This document shows positions 45,614 to 46,527 of a stretch of 46,527 nt of DNA, piece by piece. The stretch is from Eubacteriales bacterium (GTDB taxonomy: Bacteria; Bacillota; Clostridia; Lachnospirales; Lachnospiraceae), in assembly GCA_030533405.1 (NCBI GenBank), contig JAUNJF010000025.1, forward strand, positions 1-46,527, written 5' to 3'. Every line of letters starts with the position of its first letter. The stretch's first letter is position 1. The position numbers and the translations under genes are program-made. The notes under the pieces were generated by a model, which did no database searches, was not told where the DNA came from, and saw only the letters and a list, made by a program, of their open reading frames with translations.

Positions 45614-46288
45614 TTATATACTACTATTTTTTTTCTCATTTATCAAGCTATATAAACAGTAAAATGCGTCCTTAATTCCACCAACTTCGTTAATTAATCC
45701 TTTCTCCACAGCTTCTTTTCCTACCAAAACACTCCCAACATCTTTTGCCAATTCCGAAGTATTAAACATAAGTGCTTTAAAAGCATCTTCTTTTATTCCT
45801 GATTGTCGACAAGTAAATGAAATAATTCTATCTTGCATTCGATCAATATACTCATAATTATGTTTAACCCCTAATATTGTTCCATTCATTCGAATTGGAT
45901 GAATCAACATTGTCGCAGTCGGGACAATAAATGAATGATTTCCCGAAACACATAATGGTACCCCAATAGAATGACTACCACCTAAAACCAATGTAACAAC
46001 TGGTATCGAAAGAGATGCTATCATTTCTGCAATTGCTAATCCTGCCTCAACATCTCCACCCACTGTATTTAGTAATACCAACATCCCATCAATCGTCTTA
46101 TCATCTTCTACTTTCGCAAGTTCTGGTAAAATATGTTCATATTTTGTTGTTTTTGTCATAGAACCCAGACACTGATGTCCCTCGATTTCTCCAATAATAT
46201 TTAACAAATGAATTTTATATCCATATCTGTTTGTTACTAAATCAATTTGTCCATTATTATTAATTTGTTCCTGTTCATTTTTTTCCAT
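45614..46288 (-). CDS. TepA-type ClpP-like serine protease
   Basis: The 224-residue protein has the ClpP/crotonase fold: GMLVLLNTVGGDVEAGLAIA, the nucleophile serine in LGGSHSIGVPL, the catalytic histidine in MLIHPIRMNG, and a late Asp region. Compared with ClpP it has an N-terminal stretch of about 30 residues and no obvious ClpX-docking pattern. This matches the TepA/YmfB group found next to ftsK/spoIIIE in Firmicutes. Its substrates are poorly known; links to protein translocation and secretion have been proposed. GGAG lies 8 bases before the ATG, and a terminator ends two bases further upstream. Confidence 0.88.
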   Translation of the reverse strand: MEKNEQEQINNNGQIDLVTNRYGYKIHLLNIIGEIEGHQCLGSMTKTTKYEHILPELAKVEDDKTIDGMLVLLNTVGGDVEAGLAIAEMIASLSIPVVTLVLGGSHSIGVPLCVSGNHSFIVPTATMLIHPIRMNGTILGVKHNYEYIDRMQDRIISFTCRQSGIKEDAFKALMFNTSELAKDVGSVLVGKEAVEKGLINEVGGIKDAFYCLYSLINEKKNSSI

Positions 46289-46302
46289 TACATCATCTCC
46301 AT

Positions 46303-46330
46303 AAAAAAAGAGGAAGATTTCTCTTCCTCT
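46303..46330 (-). terminator. Terminator directly upstream of tepA
   Basis: A 9-bp perfect stem AGAGGAAGA/TCTTCCTCT (46322-46330 with 46309-46317), loop GAAA, and seven T on the minus strand. The tepA GGAG (46297-46300) starts two bases past the T-run. Confidence 0.9.
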
Positions 46331-46341
46331 TTCGTTCCTTT

Positions 46342-46388
46342 ATAGGAAATCCCTCGAATTTCCTATTGGTCTCGATGCAAGCATCAAG
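46342..46388 (-). other. Two further hairpins of an RNA-like structured region
   Basis: ATAGGAAAT...ATTTCCTAT (46342-46350 with 46358-46366) is a perfect 9-bp stem with a 7-base loop. CTCGATGC/GCATCAAG (46371-46378 with 46381-46388) is an 8-bp stem with one G-T pair and a 2-base apex. Both lie between the terminator and the palindromic element, with no convincing gene. Together they look like the 3' part of a structured transcript or a leader. Confidence 0.55.
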
Positions 46389-46397
46389 ACAATATAC

Positions 46398-46442
46398 GAA
46401 CATATGCCGCTTTGCGGCTAGCGTGCGAAGCACACTTTGTTC
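46398..46442. repeat. Three-way-junction palindromic element
   Basis: An outer stem GAACA/TGTTC (46398-46402 with 46438-46442) encloses two hairpins, GCCGC-TTT-GCGGC (46406-46418) and GTGC-GAA-GCAC (46423-46433, with imperfect flanking pairs). The G+C content is far above the surrounding DNA. The form resembles REP-like elements. It is the only copy in this window. The remaining bases to 46527 are A+T-rich with nothing I can assign. Confidence 0.6.
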
Positions 46443-46527
46443 TATAGATAGTATTACAAAAAAATCCATATTTATACTAAACAACTTTACAAACAAAATA
46501 TCCTATAATAATACCTATAAAAATACC

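Noticed and set aside
46293-46496. 67-codon minus-strand open frame upstream of tepA
   Set aside because: It runs through four hairpins and the terminator, has no good ribosome site, and its residue pattern is unlike a protein.
1-46527. CRISPR arrays, prophage, insertion sequences, attachment sites
   Set aside because: No regularly spaced direct repeats, transposase, integrase or phage structural genes were seen in either strand.

Overview
This window reads as a stretch of core chromosome from a low-G+C Gram-positive anaerobe, most likely a Lachnospiraceae-type Clostridium. The evidence is gene content and order. It carries the rpsB-tsf...pyrH-frr-uppS-cdsA-dxr cluster, an IspH-ribosomal protein S1 fusion, a biotin-dependent sodium-pump decarboxylase operon, formate-THF ligase with FolD, an orphan class B sortase, and strong AGGAGG ribosome binding sites with consensus sigma-A promoters. 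Nearly every gene lies on the minus strand. The only plus-strand genes I can support are tRNA-Leu(CAA) and a YprB-type RNase H-fold nuclease. I see no phage, insertion sequence, CRISPR array or defence locus.

Layout from low to high coordinate (transcription mostly runs right to left). 1-5.7 kb: isoprenoid and phospholipid genes (partial dxr, cdsA, uppS), ribosome recycling (frr), UMP kinase (pyrH), then a large acidic bactofilin and a small membrane protein, which interrupt the usual tsf-pyrH adjacency. 5.8-8.7 kb: tsf, rpsB, rpmF and a DUF177/YceD protein, with clear promoters and terminators. 8.7-17 kb: acetate kinase, a large FtsA-like actin-fold protein, coaE, polA, a putative zinc-finger anti-sigma protein and mutY. 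17.1-19.4 kb: tRNA-Leu, an XRE regulator with an S24-like C-terminal half, a class B sortase and a NUDIX hydrolase. 19.4-26.8 kb: one long operon ruvA-ruvB-zapA-U32-ftsW/rodA-PBP, joining Holliday junction processing to division and wall synthesis. 26.9-32.8 kb: yprB, an orphan cheR, ispH-rpsA, cmk and a BaiN/HI0933-type flavoprotein. 32.9-38.4 kb: a five-gene decarboxylase or transcarboxylase operon. 38.4-46.3 kb: pgsA, rimO, folD, fhs, ftsK and a TepA/ClpP-like protease. The last 240 bases hold a chain of hairpins ending in a terminator.

No wholly new multi-gene system is evident. The observations most worth a second look are: the five-subunit operon that combines both carboxyltransferase types with a membrane pump and has a large palindrome over its promoter; a three-way-junction palindrome at 46398-46442; terminators that run straight into the Shine-Dalgarno of the next gene (cheR, tepA, and nearly so for the sortase); a recurrent TGCTATAAT extended -10 motif, including a 12-bp inverted repeat between rpsB and rpmF; a roughly 58-residue insertion in EF-Ts; and an S24-like regulator lacking its catalytic residues next to the sortase.

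Coordinates, motifs, promoters and hairpins were read by eye. Family assignments come from recognised motifs, not from a database search.
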